A DNA stretch of 64,000 nucleotides, taken from positions 2,885,797-2,949,796 of the forward strand of contig NC_067204.1 in the NCBI RefSeq assembly GCF_026262505.1, written 5' to 3'. The position numbers and the translations under genes are program-made. The notes under the pieces were generated by a model, which did no database searches, had not been told where the DNA came from, and saw only the letters and a program-made list of their open reading frames with translations. This document shows, one piece after another, positions 19,032 through 29,445 of this stretch; positions within the stretch are counted from its first letter, which is position 1; each line of letters begins with the position of its first letter. This stretch comes from Trichomonas vaginalis G3. Its lineage: Eukaryota; Parabasalia; Trichomonadida; Trichomonadidae.

Positions 19032-19330
19032 TAAGAAATTTTGCCCAAGACCCAAGAGGAGGACCGAACCCCAGCCGACCAGCCGTTGACTTTTTTGTAG
19101 AGCACTCAAAATAGTATAACTTTGTCCGGACAAATAAGGGTCTATCGTCGCTACAGGAAAAGTTACAGGCGTTCCAAGGAAGTATACTTTGAGAAGCCTT
19201 TTTCCCCTTATAGAATGAGATAGGACGGTTATTTTACAAAACTGACAACACTTTGACCGAGTAGTTTTTTGTGCTGAACAAAAAGTGTCATATAAACATC
19301 TGTCAAAAACCGTTTTTTACTTCACTTAAA
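19032..19330 (+). promoter_or_regulatory. Left leader of copy 2
   Basis: There is no gene here. The first 100 bases are unusually GC-rich for this window (CCAAGAGGAGGACCGAACCC). Closer to the first gene, AAAAAGTGTCATATAAAC (about 19279-19296) is a one-base variant of the AAAAGTGACA motif, about 40 bases before the start codon at 19331. Confidence 0.4.
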
Positions 19331-20612
19331 ATGCCACGTAAGCTACGTAAGAATATACGTAAGAGGAAGGGAGCATTGAAACATCCAATAGTAAAACTGA
19401 CACCACAACAACAGTTGCAACAACAAATTATGAATGACCCCACTATGTTGCAACAAATGTCAAGCAACCCTATGCTTTTAAACCGAGTTATTGGTGTACA
19501 GAGTGGAGGTTTAAGAGCGGCACTTTTAGCGAAAATGGCAGGCTATGGTGGAGCTGCAGACGGAACAGCTTATAACCCTCAAAGTCAAATGAATTTGAGT
19601 TCACTCAAAAATCAAATAACAGATGTCAAAAAGTCAAACATAGACATACAGAAACAAATAAGTGAAAACGAAAAGAAACTAGAATATGACAGACACACAA
19701 AGAAACTCAATGAGTTAAACGTAAGAAAAAGAAGAAAGAAGAACAACTGAAAGAACTAAGTACAGAGGAATATGCGAAAAAAGTGTCAGAAAAAGCAGCA
19801 GAAGTAGCAAAAATGGAACAAGATGTTATAAATTTGAAAAACCATACTACTCCATATAAAGTACTGAAAGATGAAGAGATAAAACAAAAAGCCCTGAAGA
19901 CATATATGGATAGCGATGAGATATAAAAAGAAGTTGAAGCAAATGTAAAGGCAGAAAAAACTTTTACAGTTGCAAAACCAAACCGTACAGTATGAAAACT
20001 TAGCACAAGAAAGTAAAAATAACGACGCAGCCATGCAAAAGGCAATGAAAAGCGCAGAATATATAAAAGCTAATAATGACTGGTTAGATGCCCAAGCCAA
20101 CGCTAAAGCAGCCCAACTTATAGGGTCAATAAGGACAAAAATACAAGCGGATGAAGACAGTTCAAATGAAGCTTTAATGAATGCTGACTTTAAGAAACGC
20201 CTTCGAAGCTCTTCATAGTAAGGTGAAACTAGTGAACGACTTCTCATCTGGAAAGAAACTGAAGTCTGAAGGTTTCGACAACGAGTTAAGAGAAGTAGCA
20301 CAAAATATGACGAAAATAACAGATGCAGCAACGAGACAGGCAGTTCAAAGTGCCTATGACGCCGTTAGAGCAACTGTTGTGGAAAGTCAAGAAAAAGAGT
20401 TACAACAGACCAAAACAGACCTAGTAAATGCTTTCTTAAAAACGAAAAGTCAGGTAGGACATTATGCTGCAGATGGAACATATGTGCCAGCTGGTGGAAC
20501 TTATATACCAGCTGGTGGAACTTATATACCAGCTGGTGGAACTTATATACTAGCTAGTGGAACTTATATACACCAAACCCTCCAAGAGAAGCACTGCACC
20601 AGGACTACCTAA
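19331..20612 (+). pseudogene. Left-end coiled-coil protein gene(s) with GGTYIPA repeats, fossil
   Basis: The first part begins MPRKLRKNIRKRKGALKHP, very basic, followed by glutamine-rich and lysine/glutamate-rich helical sequence typical of coiled coils. Towards the end, about five copies of a 21-bp repeat encode PAGGTYI. The start at MPRK is preferred over an upstream in-frame ATG because it follows the leader motif and keeps the basic N-terminus. The stretch is interrupted, so whether it was one gene or two is not clear. The function is unknown. The copy 1 counterpart lies outside the window. Confidence 0.55.
20474..20573 (+). repeat. 21-bp coding repeat (GGTYIPA)
   Basis: About five copies of GGAACTTATATACCAGCTGG plus T lie in tandem. 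The multiple-of-three period keeps the frame, as expected for a repeat that grew inside a coding sequence. Confidence 0.8.
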
Positions 20613-20654
20613 AACATTTACATCGTCACATGGACACAGACACAGGCATGCACC

Positions 20655-20775
20655 AAAACCACACAACAACCAACAGTTCAAAATCCAGCACCACAACCAA
20701 CAGTTCAAAACACTGCACCACAACCAACAGTTCAAAACACTGCACCACAACCAACAGTTCAAAACACTGCACAGC
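20655..20775 (+). repeat. 27-bp coding repeat (CAACCAACAGTTCAAAAC)
   Basis: Four tandem copies containing CAACCAACAGTTCAAAACAC lie just before the gene at 20841. Translated, they give a proline/glutamine-rich linker. The 27-bp period is a multiple of three. Confidence 0.75.
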
Positions 20776-20840
20776 AACAACCACAAACAGAGCAAGGACA
20801 TAAAAGAAGTAGAGAACAAGGAAACCAAGAATTCTTAAAA

Positions 20841-21530
20841 ATGCTTAAGGAAAATTATGGTTACCCAGATACTCTTGACTTTAGTGACAGATATAAAGAA
20901 GCTATTAGAAAGTTCAAGGAAGGAAATACTGACCCGAACCTATTTAGCTTTATGGTTCAGCACCAAATGGGATATAATTTCAAACCTGGAAAATACAAGC
21001 TCGCTAAGGGATATGATTTAATAGCATATCATCCAAATGACATGGATGAATTTACTCCGAGATATTTGGTGTCAGAGCTAAATGATAATTCAACTCTCTT
21101 CATGAAACGCGTAAAAAATAGAGACGGAACGAAAGAAGAAAGGTTTATGAGTCCGGATGACTTAGATAGGGAACTTTTTAAAAACGGTCTCGGAATATAT
21201 GAAATGCCAGCAGATGAGGTACAAGAAACTCCACAGGAAGAAGTTCAGATACAACCAGACATGGAAGAAATAGTTCAGCAACAACAGCTAGAAGAGCCTG
21301 AAGGAAACGAACAAGTCCCTCCTTTGGAAACTAACTTCACAGAACTAGATGAAGATTTGGAACAGCCGAAAAATCTTGACCCTCAACAAGAGTATGCGGA
21401 GAATATGGAATCTTTCCAAGAGTCTAAGAAAAATTCGGCTGACATAGTAGAAGAATATCGAAAAATGTTTGCCGACATACAAAGACTCCAACATCAGATG
21501 AAAATATTCAGCATAGAATGGAAGTACTGA
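20841..21530 (+). CDS. 229-residue acidic Polinton protein (copy 2)
   Basis: The open frame starts MLKENYGYPDTLDFSDRYK. Residues 1-125 look globular and the rest is acidic and glutamine-rich with a helical end. The preceding repeat region could be an N-terminal extension, so the start is uncertain. The end overlaps the next gene by 13 bases. The family is not recognised. Confidence 0.5.
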   Translation: MLKENYGYPDTLDFSDRYKEAIRKFKEGNTDPNLFSFMVQHQMGYNFKPGKYKLAKGYDLIAYHPNDMDEFTPRYLVSELNDNSTLFMKRVKNRDGTKEERFMSPDDLDRELFKNGLGIYEMPADEVQETPQEEVQIQPDMEEIVQQQQLEEPEGNEQVPPLETNFTELDEDLEQPKNLDPQQEYAENMESFQESKKNSADIVEEYRKMFADIQRLQHQMKIFSIEWKY

Positions 21531-22588
21531 AAGAAAGTGTACGCAAATACAACAATCCTTTTTACTTACGACCATATAACGTTCAATCTTTGGCTGAACT
21601 CGGTGAAAATAAAAGGTTAAATTTCACCAAAACATATAGAAATGAAACATTGTTTAAAGTTCATTCAGAACCTAACCAATATGGAAACAAACCTACTTTT
21701 GTTTCTGCAGACTATGGAACTACAATGAGATGGGGTCATAAAGCTAATCCGGATAGGTGGTTCATAAACTTACAACCACAATTCCAAGAAGTTGTAGACG
21801 CAATGGAAGTGAATGGTGAACCAGATATAGCTGGTATTTTCAGCGCGGCTTTAATGCCATTGAAAGATATGAAACATGCAGATATTTTGAACCAGTATGA
21901 AATGAACATGGCTGATGGAAATATAACACCTGACGTTCTAGAACATTTATCTCAAAGAACTACACAGAACCATAGAGATGGTATATTTGGTGAAGAGTTT
22001 AGAAAGAAAGTTAGGGAGATAGAAGGAAGAGAACCTATTGTACATGACCTTGCAAACGAAAGTTTGCAAAATGTCATAAAAACTTACTTTGCAGACAATG
22101 AACCGAGAAGGGATGAATATTTAAGAAAACTCAAATGGACAGTACCAAATGAAATGTTAGTATTGAAAAACATGTTCCTTGACAAAATAAAACCAACTAC
22201 AGAAATAAATGACGCAAGACTGAAACATTGGGTAAAAGCTTTCCCATTCACAAAAGATATTATTGGTAACATGGAAAGAAAACCAGAATGGCTACAAAAA
22301 CATATATTTGGAAACGAGCTTATTCCATATGGACAAGCTCTGTTTGAAGAGCTTGAACCGGAAACTCAGGAAAGAGTCATGCAAACAATACGCGAAGACT
22401 CAAATACAAACTATGACAAAATCTTTCTAGGATATAGGTTACCTGAGATGGGCGACCAGAGCCCAAAGGCAAAAAGGACATGGGAAATTTACAACATACT
22501 AGGTGAACATGAGGCAAAGATGCAACAACTTGAAGCAGAGGGCAAGTTACCAAAAGCGACACCAAAGAAGAAGAGTAGAACAAAGTGA
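21518..22588 (+). CDS. 356-residue Polinton protein upstream of the capsid gene (copy 2)
   Basis: The frame starts MEVLKESVRKYNNPFYLRPY and runs to a basic tail PKKKSRTK. The middle is mixed alpha/beta with many tryptophans (TMRWGHKANPDRWFINLQPQ). Another frame stays open over the end with a serine-rich stretch, so the true end could differ. Its place directly before the major capsid gene suggests a particle or assembly protein. No protease signature (His, Asp/Glu, Cys in adenain order) is apparent. Confidence 0.5.
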   Translation: MEVLKESVRKYNNPFYLRPYNVQSLAELGENKRLNFTKTYRNETLFKVHSEPNQYGNKPTFVSADYGTTMRWGHKANPDRWFINLQPQFQEVVDAMEVNGEPDIAGIFSAALMPLKDMKHADILNQYEMNMADGNITPDVLEHLSQRTTQNHRDGIFGEEFRKKVREIEGREPIVHDLANESLQNVIKTYFADNEPRRDEYLRKLKWTVPNEMLVLKNMFLDKIKPTTEINDARLKHWVKAFPFTKDIIGNMERKPEWLQKHIFGNELIPYGQALFEELEPETQERVMQTIREDSNTNYDKIFLGYRLPEMGDQSPKAKRTWEIYNILGEHEAKMQQLEAEGKLPKATPKKKSRTK

Positions 22589-22736
22589 AAGTAGTGAAGA
22601 AGTAACTTCATCTAGTGAAAGTAGTGGCAATGAAGGAAAAAGAAGAGTTAAAAACTCAGTCAGGAAGAAAGTAAAGCTTGGTACGAAACAATTATGACAC
22701 ATAAATCCAACTATTCTATATTTTTACCCATATGAA

Positions 22737-24352
22737 ATGTACGCCGCTCAGAATATAACGCCAACAGTTTTGGATGCCATGAACGGAAATGTTTCCGAAT
22801 GGTATAACGAATGCGACAATGCCATTAGAAGGTCAGAAATAGTTCCTGGAACTTACGAATATACAACTGCTGTTTCTTATGGAAACGTAGGTGAGTTTGG
22901 AGAAGGTTCTTCAACAACAGTAGATATTGCTTGTGACAGGTTTCATATTATTTCTATTGACAACTCATTCTTATACGTGGAACAAGACATTGAAATAAAA
23001 CCTTCTGCCAAGTTGTCTGACAAGAAAGGTTGCAATGGAATTTTCTATGTCGGATACCAATATGCTCCAGAAGTTTTCATGGGATATAAGATATATTCTA
23101 ACTCTGACTTAGTTCAAACAGTAACATGGGCAAACTATGAATGGTTCGCTTTGAGAAACTCAGTACAACCACAAGCTAGAGAACAAACAGACCAGTATGC
23201 AAATATTGAGAAAATAAGAAGACTTGACCCTAACGTTCCAGGAGTTTATGTTAACCTTTCTGGTTCAGATGGAAATGCTGCCACTAAAGTAAAACTGAAA
23301 CTTAGAGTTCCTTTGTCATCTTTCCTCATCTTCAGGTTTTTAAGATACTTGCCAAACTGGGCAGGAAAAATTTCTATTGAACTTACTCCAAGCAAAAATA
23401 ACTTAGTCATTGCACCAACACAAGACCCATTCAGCATTACTGTAGCTGGAACTGGTGAGCCAAGTTCTGTGACTTTTGCAAAGACAAAGTTGACTTAGAC
23501 TTTGGTTTCTCAAACTTCAACAATGAAGTAAACTATTATTTCAATGCTGCTGGAACTGCTTGGGACCCAGTTAAGTTCACATGCGAAAAATTTGAATGCA
23601 AGAGAATAGAAAGCAGACTTGCAGTCTATATGTTGGACCCAGATATTTCAAATGCTTTAGCTGCCAAATATATTGCAGTTCCACTTATGTTCCCTATACA
23701 CCAAATATCTGTCAAAGACTTTGCAGGTGAAGTTGGAAACCAAAGTGCTGACCCAGGTGCAAGAACAGATATTGCTTTAACAACTGCAATGAAACATGCA
23801 GATACTATGTTTGTACTGTTCAGACGAACTATAAATGACTATTCTTGTTTCTACAACCCGGTATTAAATATCATAAAACATAGATGGCAAATATTATCCA
23901 AGAGAAGAATATTCTACAGTTGAGGATATGAGGTCATACAACTTGACATTAGATGCTATGAACTTTAACAACAACTTCACAACAACCATTAACCCTGAAA
24001 TGCAAAGTTCTATTATGCCATATGTGAAAGTATGGACTCATACAGGAGGTCAAAAACTCAATATACAAATGGAGACCGTTCAAACTTTTGGCTTGGCATT
24101 CCATTTGCTGACTCAGAAGACTTTATGGGTGGTATTTCAACTGTTGGTACTGTACAAATACAATATACTGGTGACAGAGACGGTCCAGATGAACTGAGAG
24201 CAAAGAAGTTTACAAAACCAATAGCACTTTTCACGGAAGATGCTCTTTTGAAGATTCGTTCGATGAAACCTGCTGGGGCTCCTCAGATTGGCATAACGAC
24301 AGCTTCCATCGAGCAGATTTTGGCAGCAGTCAGTAAGTTGTTCTTGAACTGA
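22737..24352 (+). pseudogene. Major capsid protein, double jelly-roll type, fossil copy
   Basis: It starts MYAAQNITPTVLDAMNGNV. The sequence is rich in beta strands over two halves, with FLYVEQDIEIKPS in the first and FRFLRYLPNWAGKISIELT before the second. Length (about 530 residues), place and neighbours (penton-like, packaging ATPase) match the Polinton major capsid protein, which forms the hexons of the predicted icosahedral shell. The assignment rests on context and fold-like features rather than on a signature motif. The copy is interrupted. Confidence 0.6.
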
Positions 24353-24649
24353 CTTCTCTCCGTCAAATATTGACAGTACGCCAGTTTTGACATAATATTG
24401 TAAGATAAACTTACCTTTAGAAATATCTGTAAGTTTTGTTGTTATATTTTTGTCAACGTCAAGAACTTTCACCATTTCAGTTATACCAACTTTCTTTGCT
24501 TTATGGAAATATTTTGGTTCAGCAAATATTGCTATTCTATAACATTTACCATTGTTTGTATAAAGAACTATTCTGTCAATGTATTTGTATTGTTTGTGTG
24601 TGTAAACTTTGTTCTGCTTCAATTCAAAGAGATATCCGAATACGTCCAT
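24137..24649 (-). CDS. Minus-strand Polinton protein overlapping the capsid gene end
   Basis: The frame starts MDVFGYLFELKQNKVYTHKQ and has a mixed, globular-looking first 120 residues. The last 50 residues read antisense through the end of the capsid gene and are probably not authentic. The start codon faces the gene at 24668 across only 18 bases, the same divergent spacing seen at 3702/3739 and 15175/15194. The family is unknown. Confidence 0.4.
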   Translation of the reverse strand: MDVFGYLFELKQNKVYTHKQYKYIDRIVLYTNNGKCYRIAIFAEPKYFHKAKKVGITEMVKVLDVDKNITTKLTDISKGKFILQYYVKTGVLSIFDGEKSVQEQLTDCCQNLLDGSCRYANLRSPSRFHRTNLQKSIFREKCYWFCKLLCSQFIWTVSVTSILYLYSTNS

Positions 24650-24667
24650 CTTTTTATTCTAAGTAAA

Positions 24668-25246
24668 ATGTCATTTCCGAAAAATAGAAGCGTGAGTGTT
24701 TCAAAAGGTTTAATGGCGGTGGCAGATGTGAAGTTAAATTCACCAACTCAAACAAACAGTCAAAGTGTTGTTGTCAATGTCAAAAACAGAGATGTTGAAG
24801 TGGGGAAACCATACGAAGACGAAGATGGTATAACAATTGTTCCTGTAAAAGAACCAACATATCCTGAAGTTAGCAGAGACTTAAGTTCTGTTGCAGATAT
24901 TCGAAACGACTACCAACAACTGAAAGACAAACTTCAAACTCAGGAGAAGATTTGTCAAGCTTTAAGTATAATGTTAAACTTGGTCGAACACAACCCTGTA
25001 AAAGTGAACTCATATGTCATTGCACCTCATGAAGTCTTGAAAGAACTATTGAAACTTTTGACAGAGGCAGACGATATAAACATCAAAGAAATAGAACCCG
25101 ACATTAGTTGCTGTGGTGTTTCATATAATGTCATTGACAAGATATACGTTATGAAAGGAGGTGAAACGTTGAACTTAAAATATAGTTTCCCAGACGTTAT
25201 AAAAATATTTGACGACCACAACATTTCATTAAAATTTATTTGCTAA
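24668..25246 (+). CDS. 192-residue Polinton protein (copy 2)
   Basis: This frame looks whole and starts MSFPKNRSVSVSKGLMAVAD. The first 90 residues look disordered (serine, asparagine, charged). A helical middle follows, then a mixed C-terminal domain (CCGVSYNVIDKIYVMKGGET). It is the first of a run of plus-strand genes with spacers of 6-40 bases leading to the ATPase. The function is unknown. Confidence 0.65.
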   Translation: MSFPKNRSVSVSKGLMAVADVKLNSPTQTNSQSVVVNVKNRDVEVGKPYEDEDGITIVPVKEPTYPEVSRDLSSVADIRNDYQQLKDKLQTQEKICQALSIMLNLVEHNPVKVNSYVIAPHEVLKELLKLLTEADDINIKEIEPDISCCGVSYNVIDKIYVMKGGETLNLKYSFPDVIKIFDDHNISLKFIC

Positions 25247-25252
25247 GTAAAA

Positions 25253-25484
25253 ATGTCAAAACTTCTTGAAAGATGTTTGAAGAAAAATAATATAGACTTT
25301 ATTTCATGTAAAGGACTTTACACACTTTTGAACGATATGAAAGACCCTGTTTTGTTTGTTCGTGTAGACAAAGGAAAGTTCTATGTCTTTACAAAAATAT
25401 TTGAACTTCTTAGACAGAGAACTTCAAGAAACGCCATGTGAAAGTTTAGATGAAGTTCTTCTCCACTTTCAGAAAAACTTTTAA
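25253..25484 (+). pseudogene. Small Polinton protein (copy 2), probably interrupted
   Basis: It begins MSKLLERCLKKNNIDFISCK only six bases after the previous stop and runs up to the leader of the penton-like gene. It is short and lysine-rich with no recognised domain. Confidence 0.4.
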
Positions 25485-25494
25485 ATATATATAA

Positions 25495-26292
25495 ATGGCA
25501 GAAGACATAATGGTTTATACTATTACGACTAAAAACCCTGAGTCATATAATTCTATAACAACAAACTTACAAAGTCCTCAAGGACGATATTGTAAACTAA
25601 CCTTAAACACAATGACGACTAAAGCCTGTTTTGCTCTTTTGACACCAGAAGACTTTATTGTTGTGAATGGTAAAAAATACTCCTTTGAAGATACTTACTC
25701 AGATATACCACCAACAGGTTTTGTTGACTTATTTAATACTTTAAGTACAGGTGTAACATGTGCTGCAACTAGAGCAGGTTTCATTATGTTTGGATGTCCG
25801 ACTGAGTTTACTATAAACGATATGAGCTATAATACAAAACTTATTTCTGGTTTTTACTACCAACAGTTTCCTATAACAGGAAAAGGTGTCATACAAGGAA
25901 TGTCTATTCCATTGACATTAAGCACACCAATCTTATATATTGTTTCAAACTTAGGTTCAAAGTGTTATTCGAATGTCGACAGAAACTATTATGACCAAAA
26001 GATACTTATGCGTATAAACAATACTTTCTCTGCTGGTTTGCCTATTGTTCATTCGAATGCAGAATTTTCAACCTTAGTGAACTCAAACACTTTGGCAAGT
26101 ATAACGTTGACATTAGTTGACGCAAACTTTGTTCCTGTAAAACTTTTATGTCCTATGTATTTGTCAATGACGGCAGAAAGTTTCGAATTGGAAGATGCAA
26201 CTGGTGAAAGTATTGTATTACAAGAACAACTTCAACAACAAATAGCTCAAGAACAACAAATGCAACAAATGCAACAACAAAGTCAAGAATAA
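25495..26292 (+). CDS. Penton-like (single jelly-roll) capsid protein (copy 2)
   Basis: This frame of 265 residues looks whole. The predicted secondary structure is almost all beta strand, with strand pairs and aromatic residues spaced as in single jelly-roll vertex proteins (ILYIVSNLGS, then DQKILMRINNTF, then SITLTLVDANFVPVKL). The last 25 residues are a poly-glutamine/methionine tail. Polinton pentons are about this length and sit near the major capsid gene, as here. The fold call is inference from sequence pattern and position. A structural search would decide it. Confidence 0.55.
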   Translation: MAEDIMVYTITTKNPESYNSITTNLQSPQGRYCKLTLNTMTTKACFALLTPEDFIVVNGKKYSFEDTYSDIPPTGFVDLFNTLSTGVTCAATRAGFIMFGCPTEFTINDMSYNTKLISGFYYQQFPITGKGVIQGMSIPLTLSTPILYIVSNLGSKCYSNVDRNYYDQKILMRINNTFSAGLPIVHSNAEFSTLVNSNTLASITLTLVDANFVPVKLLCPMYLSMTAESFELEDATGESIVLQEQLQQQIAQEQQMQQMQQQSQE

Positions 26293-26321
26293 AAAAAATA
26301 TTTTTTTTTATTTTTATAAAA

Positions 26322-27557
26322 ATGTACAGAATAGATGTTTCAGATTTTTATGACTTCCAAGCATTCAGAAATATGTGTCCATTTCGAGACTATAACAAAG
26401 CAGTCGAGAATTTGAAACGTTTAGTCATTTATGTCGACTCTGCCCCAGAATGTTATGTTATGAAAGAATGGGATGTAGTCTTTAACAAACCTAAAGCGAC
26501 AATAGTTTCAGAACAAGAATGTAGACAGAAACTTAAGAAAATAAAAGTCGTACAAGTTGGCATGAAGATGTTAGATGCTTGGGATATCTTATTGTCAAAG
26601 TTAGAAGATTTTTCAGTTCGAGGTATAAAGTTCTATACACCTTCTCCAAACTTCTATTCTATCTTCACTGGATATAAATACGAACAAGTAGAATGGAAAG
26701 AAAATATTATAGAAGCTTGGTTAGACCATGTCAAAGAAATTATATGCAATGGAAACGAAAAGGTTTATGAGTATATCTTATGTTGGTTTGCAAACATCTT
26801 ACAACATCCAAGTGCTAAAAATGAAACTGCTCTCATTATAATTGGAAAACAAGGAACTGGTAAGAACGCATTCTTTACAGATATTTTGTGCAAACTGTTA
26901 GAGGGCTATTCGAACCCGAATATGACAAACTTAGAAAACATCTGTGGCAAGTTTAACTCCTCAATAGAGAATATGAAACTTATAGTATGTAACGAACTTC
27001 AAAGTATAGATACAACAAAAGTTTTAAACTCAGATGCTTTGAAGAGTCTTATAACAGACAAAGTTGGAGTTGTTGAAAGAAAATATAAAGACCAAAGAGT
27101 TTGTGAAAATGTTGCAAACTTCATTATGGTTTCAAACAATGCTGTTCCGATGAAGTTAGAAAGTTCTGACAGAAGATATGTAGTTGTCAGAACGTCAGAT
27201 TCTCATATGCAAGATACAGAATATTTTGACGACTTAGCAGAAACTTTGACATCTGACTTTTACAACCACTTGTTCTCATATTTTATGACATTAGATATTT
27301 CAAAGTTCAATCCAAGACAAATTCCACATACCGAAGAGAGACAAACATTGTTAGAAGCAAACAAGAGTGTATATGAACTGTTCATAGATGAAACTGACTT
27401 TGAGTGTTTAGATGAAAGGTCATTGTACGATTCGTATAAACAATATTGTCAAGAATATGGTTATATGACAGCGTCTAAACGAACATTCTTGGCAAATGTC
27501 AAAAGTCTTTTAGATGTTCAGAATGGTGTATATACAAAGAAAATTTTTTCTGAGTAA
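26322..27557 (+). CDS. SF3 helicase / D5-like NTPase (copy 2)
   Basis: This frame of 411 residues looks whole. An N-terminal region of about 150 residues is followed by the helicase core: Walker A IIIGKQGTGKN, Walker B-like MKLIVCNELQS, motif C-like NFIMVSNNAVP and an arginine-finger-like SSDRRYVVV. This order is that of superfamily 3 helicases and the poxvirus D5 family, which unwind DNA for element replication. A C-terminal winged-helix-like part (SLYDSYKQYCQEYGYMTASK) matches the domain often found after D5 helicases. No primase domain is visible. Confidence 0.8.
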   Translation: MYRIDVSDFYDFQAFRNMCPFRDYNKAVENLKRLVIYVDSAPECYVMKEWDVVFNKPKATIVSEQECRQKLKKIKVVQVGMKMLDAWDILLSKLEDFSVRGIKFYTPSPNFYSIFTGYKYEQVEWKENIIEAWLDHVKEIICNGNEKVYEYILCWFANILQHPSAKNETALIIIGKQGTGKNAFFTDILCKLLEGYSNPNMTNLENICGKFNSSIENMKLIVCNELQSIDTTKVLNSDALKSLITDKVGVVERKYKDQRVCENVANFIMVSNNAVPMKLESSDRRYVVVRTSDSHMQDTEYFDDLAETLTSDFYNHLFSYFMTLDISKFNPRQIPHTEERQTLLEANKSVYELFIDETDFECLDERSLYDSYKQYCQEYGYMTASKRTFLANVKSLLDVQNGVYTKKIFSE

Positions 27558-27594
27558 ATTTTAAAAAAAAATATTTTTTTATCCGATAGAAAAG

Positions 27595-28014
27595 ATGGCA
27601 AAATTCATCTCAGTAAACAAGTACATGTCAGGACTTAAAGAAGAACTAGACCCATTCACATATTTGAATGTTTACTTCTACCATTTTGAAAAGTCTTCAT
27701 TCAGCAAAGTTTGGAACATCGAACCAGTTAAGTTTGCTATTGTGACTAAAAATGGTGCGAAATTTGAAGACTTAGACATAGAAGGTTTGTTAGCAGTCAA
27801 AGAAAGTTTTGACAGAAGGTTCTCAAACCTTAAAGAAGGCAAAGCATACAAACTTGTTATACCTTATGAACCAAAGAAAGCAGACGACTATGAATATTAT
27901 GAGTCTAAAGTTGTAGAAGTTCAAGGTAAATTGGGTAAAAAGATTTTAGAGTCTAAGCCAGTGTTTACTCCTAAAGAGGAAGAGAACATTGACATTGACC
28001 CAGAAATGTTCTAA
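27595..28014 (+). CDS. 139-residue Polinton protein between helicase and ATPase (copy 2)
   Basis: This frame looks whole and starts MAKFISVNKYMSGLK. Residues 1-110 look globular with several beta strands (KFAIVTKNGAKFEDL, KAYKLVIPYEPKK), and the last 20 are acidic (KEEENIDIDPEMF). Small beta-rich proteins with an acidic tail next to a helicase are often single-strand DNA-binding proteins. That idea is inference and no motif proves it. Confidence 0.6.
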   Translation: MAKFISVNKYMSGLKEELDPFTYLNVYFYHFEKSSFSKVWNIEPVKFAIVTKNGAKFEDLDIEGLLAVKESFDRRFSNLKEGKAYKLVIPYEPKKADDYEYYESKVVEVQGKLGKKILESKPVFTPKEEENIDIDPEMF

Positions 28015-28030
28015 AAATAAAATTTTATTT

Positions 28031-28483
28031 TTACATGTCAAATTTCTTTTTCTCTGGAACTGGTTCAGGTTCTTTCTTCTCTTCTTCTACTTTCTTTTCT
28101 TTCTTTTCTTTCTTCTTCTTTTCTGGTGGAGTTATGTCAAATTTGGCGCAACTATATTTATGTAAAAGTTCTTTGTCCTTTAATAGCTCATCTATTCTGT
28201 TTTCTATTTCATCTTCAAGAACAGCGCATGTGTCTTCTTTGCATTCTAAGAACTTTTGTTGGACTTCATCTTTCCAATCGGCGTCATCTCTGTCAACAAG
28301 TCTGTCATTGACAAATTTTAAGACTGCTCTTTGTAATGTTTTATGGTTCTTGTCATATTCCCAGAAACAGAACTTTAGAACAAATTCACCTTTCTTGTTT
28401 ACACTATGTAAGATTTTATGGTCGACAGATGTTTTGCTGTCAAAAAGCTTGTCTCGAATATAGATAGCGAAATCGCTAGACAT
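28031..28483 (-). CDS. 150-residue basic protein with Lys/Glu-rich tail (copy 2)
   Basis: Counterpart of 3250-3702, also whole. A few residues differ (for example in the segment LLHKYSCAKFDITPP), while the tail is unchanged. Convergent to the 139-residue gene with 16 bases between them. Confidence 0.7.
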   Translation of the reverse strand: MSSDFAIYIRDKLFDSKTSVDHKILHSVNKKGEFVLKFCFWEYDKNHKTLQRAVLKFVNDRLVDRDDADWKDEVQQKFLECKEDTCAVLEDEIENRIDELLKDKELLHKYSCAKFDITPPEKKKKEKKEKKVEEEKKEPEPVPEKKKFDM

Positions 28484-28519
28484 TTTCTAAAAGATAAAAA
28501 TTTTAATTTTTCTAAAAAT

Positions 28520-29394
28520 ATGTTAGAAAAAAAGTTTGCTGACATTGACAAGAAATTTGAGAATGTTTTAAACAAGAACAAGAGGAAGTTAGAAAATGCT
28601 CAGATAAAACCTATACATGACAAGTTCTTATTTGCTCAGAATGGTATAACAGGTCTAATTGCACCACCTGGGTCGGGTAAGACTTTCACTTATCTTAAAA
28701 TGGCTGCACAACAACAAGAACTAGATGAGAAGAACCCATTTTATGAGTTAGTAGTCATTTGTAGTACTTCTGGTCAATTTGACCAAACCGTCAATTCGTT
28801 CAAAGATATTATAAAGAAGTCTAAGTTAGTATGTATAAAAGACTCTGAGTTGTTAGATTGGATAAAGAAGTACCAAAGAAGAGTTTTGAAGTATAATGCT
28901 ATAAATGAGTATATAAATTCTAAGTTTAAAGACCCAAATGAGGAAATGCAGAGAATATTAGAGAAGAAACACTTCAGAAACAAACAGAAAGAGATAGAAT
29001 ACATTTCGAAGAAATTGCAATCTTACGATTGGAAGACTTACCCTCATAGGTGTCTTCTTATTTAGATGATTTCGCCTCTCATCCTTTGTTAAAGAATAGA
29101 GAACAAGATATGTGTCGAATTCTTAAGAAGCTCAGACACTTTAACATCTCAGTTGTCATTTGTGTACAGACAGCAAAGAGTTTAAGTAAGGATGTTAAAA
29201 GAATACTTACTGACATTATACTTTTCCCTGGATTGTCCGAAGACGATTTCATGGAACTTATGAAAGAGTCCATGGCAGGTAAGTTTGACAGACATGAACT
29301 ATGGGAGAAGTACAAAGTCATACAAGACCCTCATACTTCTTTCAGAATTCATATCTACGCAAACAAAGTTCAAATTGTAAAAAGTCAAGCTTGA
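28520..29394 (+). pseudogene. FtsK/HerA-type genome-packaging ATPase (copy 2), interrupted
   Basis: Walker A APPGSGKTFTYLK lies near the N-terminus, after a short coiled segment (MLEKKFADIDKKFENVL). The acidic Walker B strand CLLI...LDDFAS comes about 130 residues later, followed by a sensor-like region (HFNISVVICVQTAKSLSKDV). These are features of A32/PRD1-P9-like packaging ATPases. The divergent spacer to the gene at 28483 is about 36 bases and AT-rich, so it probably holds both promoters. Confidence 0.7.
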
Positions 29395-29445
29395 AAAATA
29401 AATGGTTCATCTACCCTACTTGTTTGAAGTTGTCAAAATACTCTG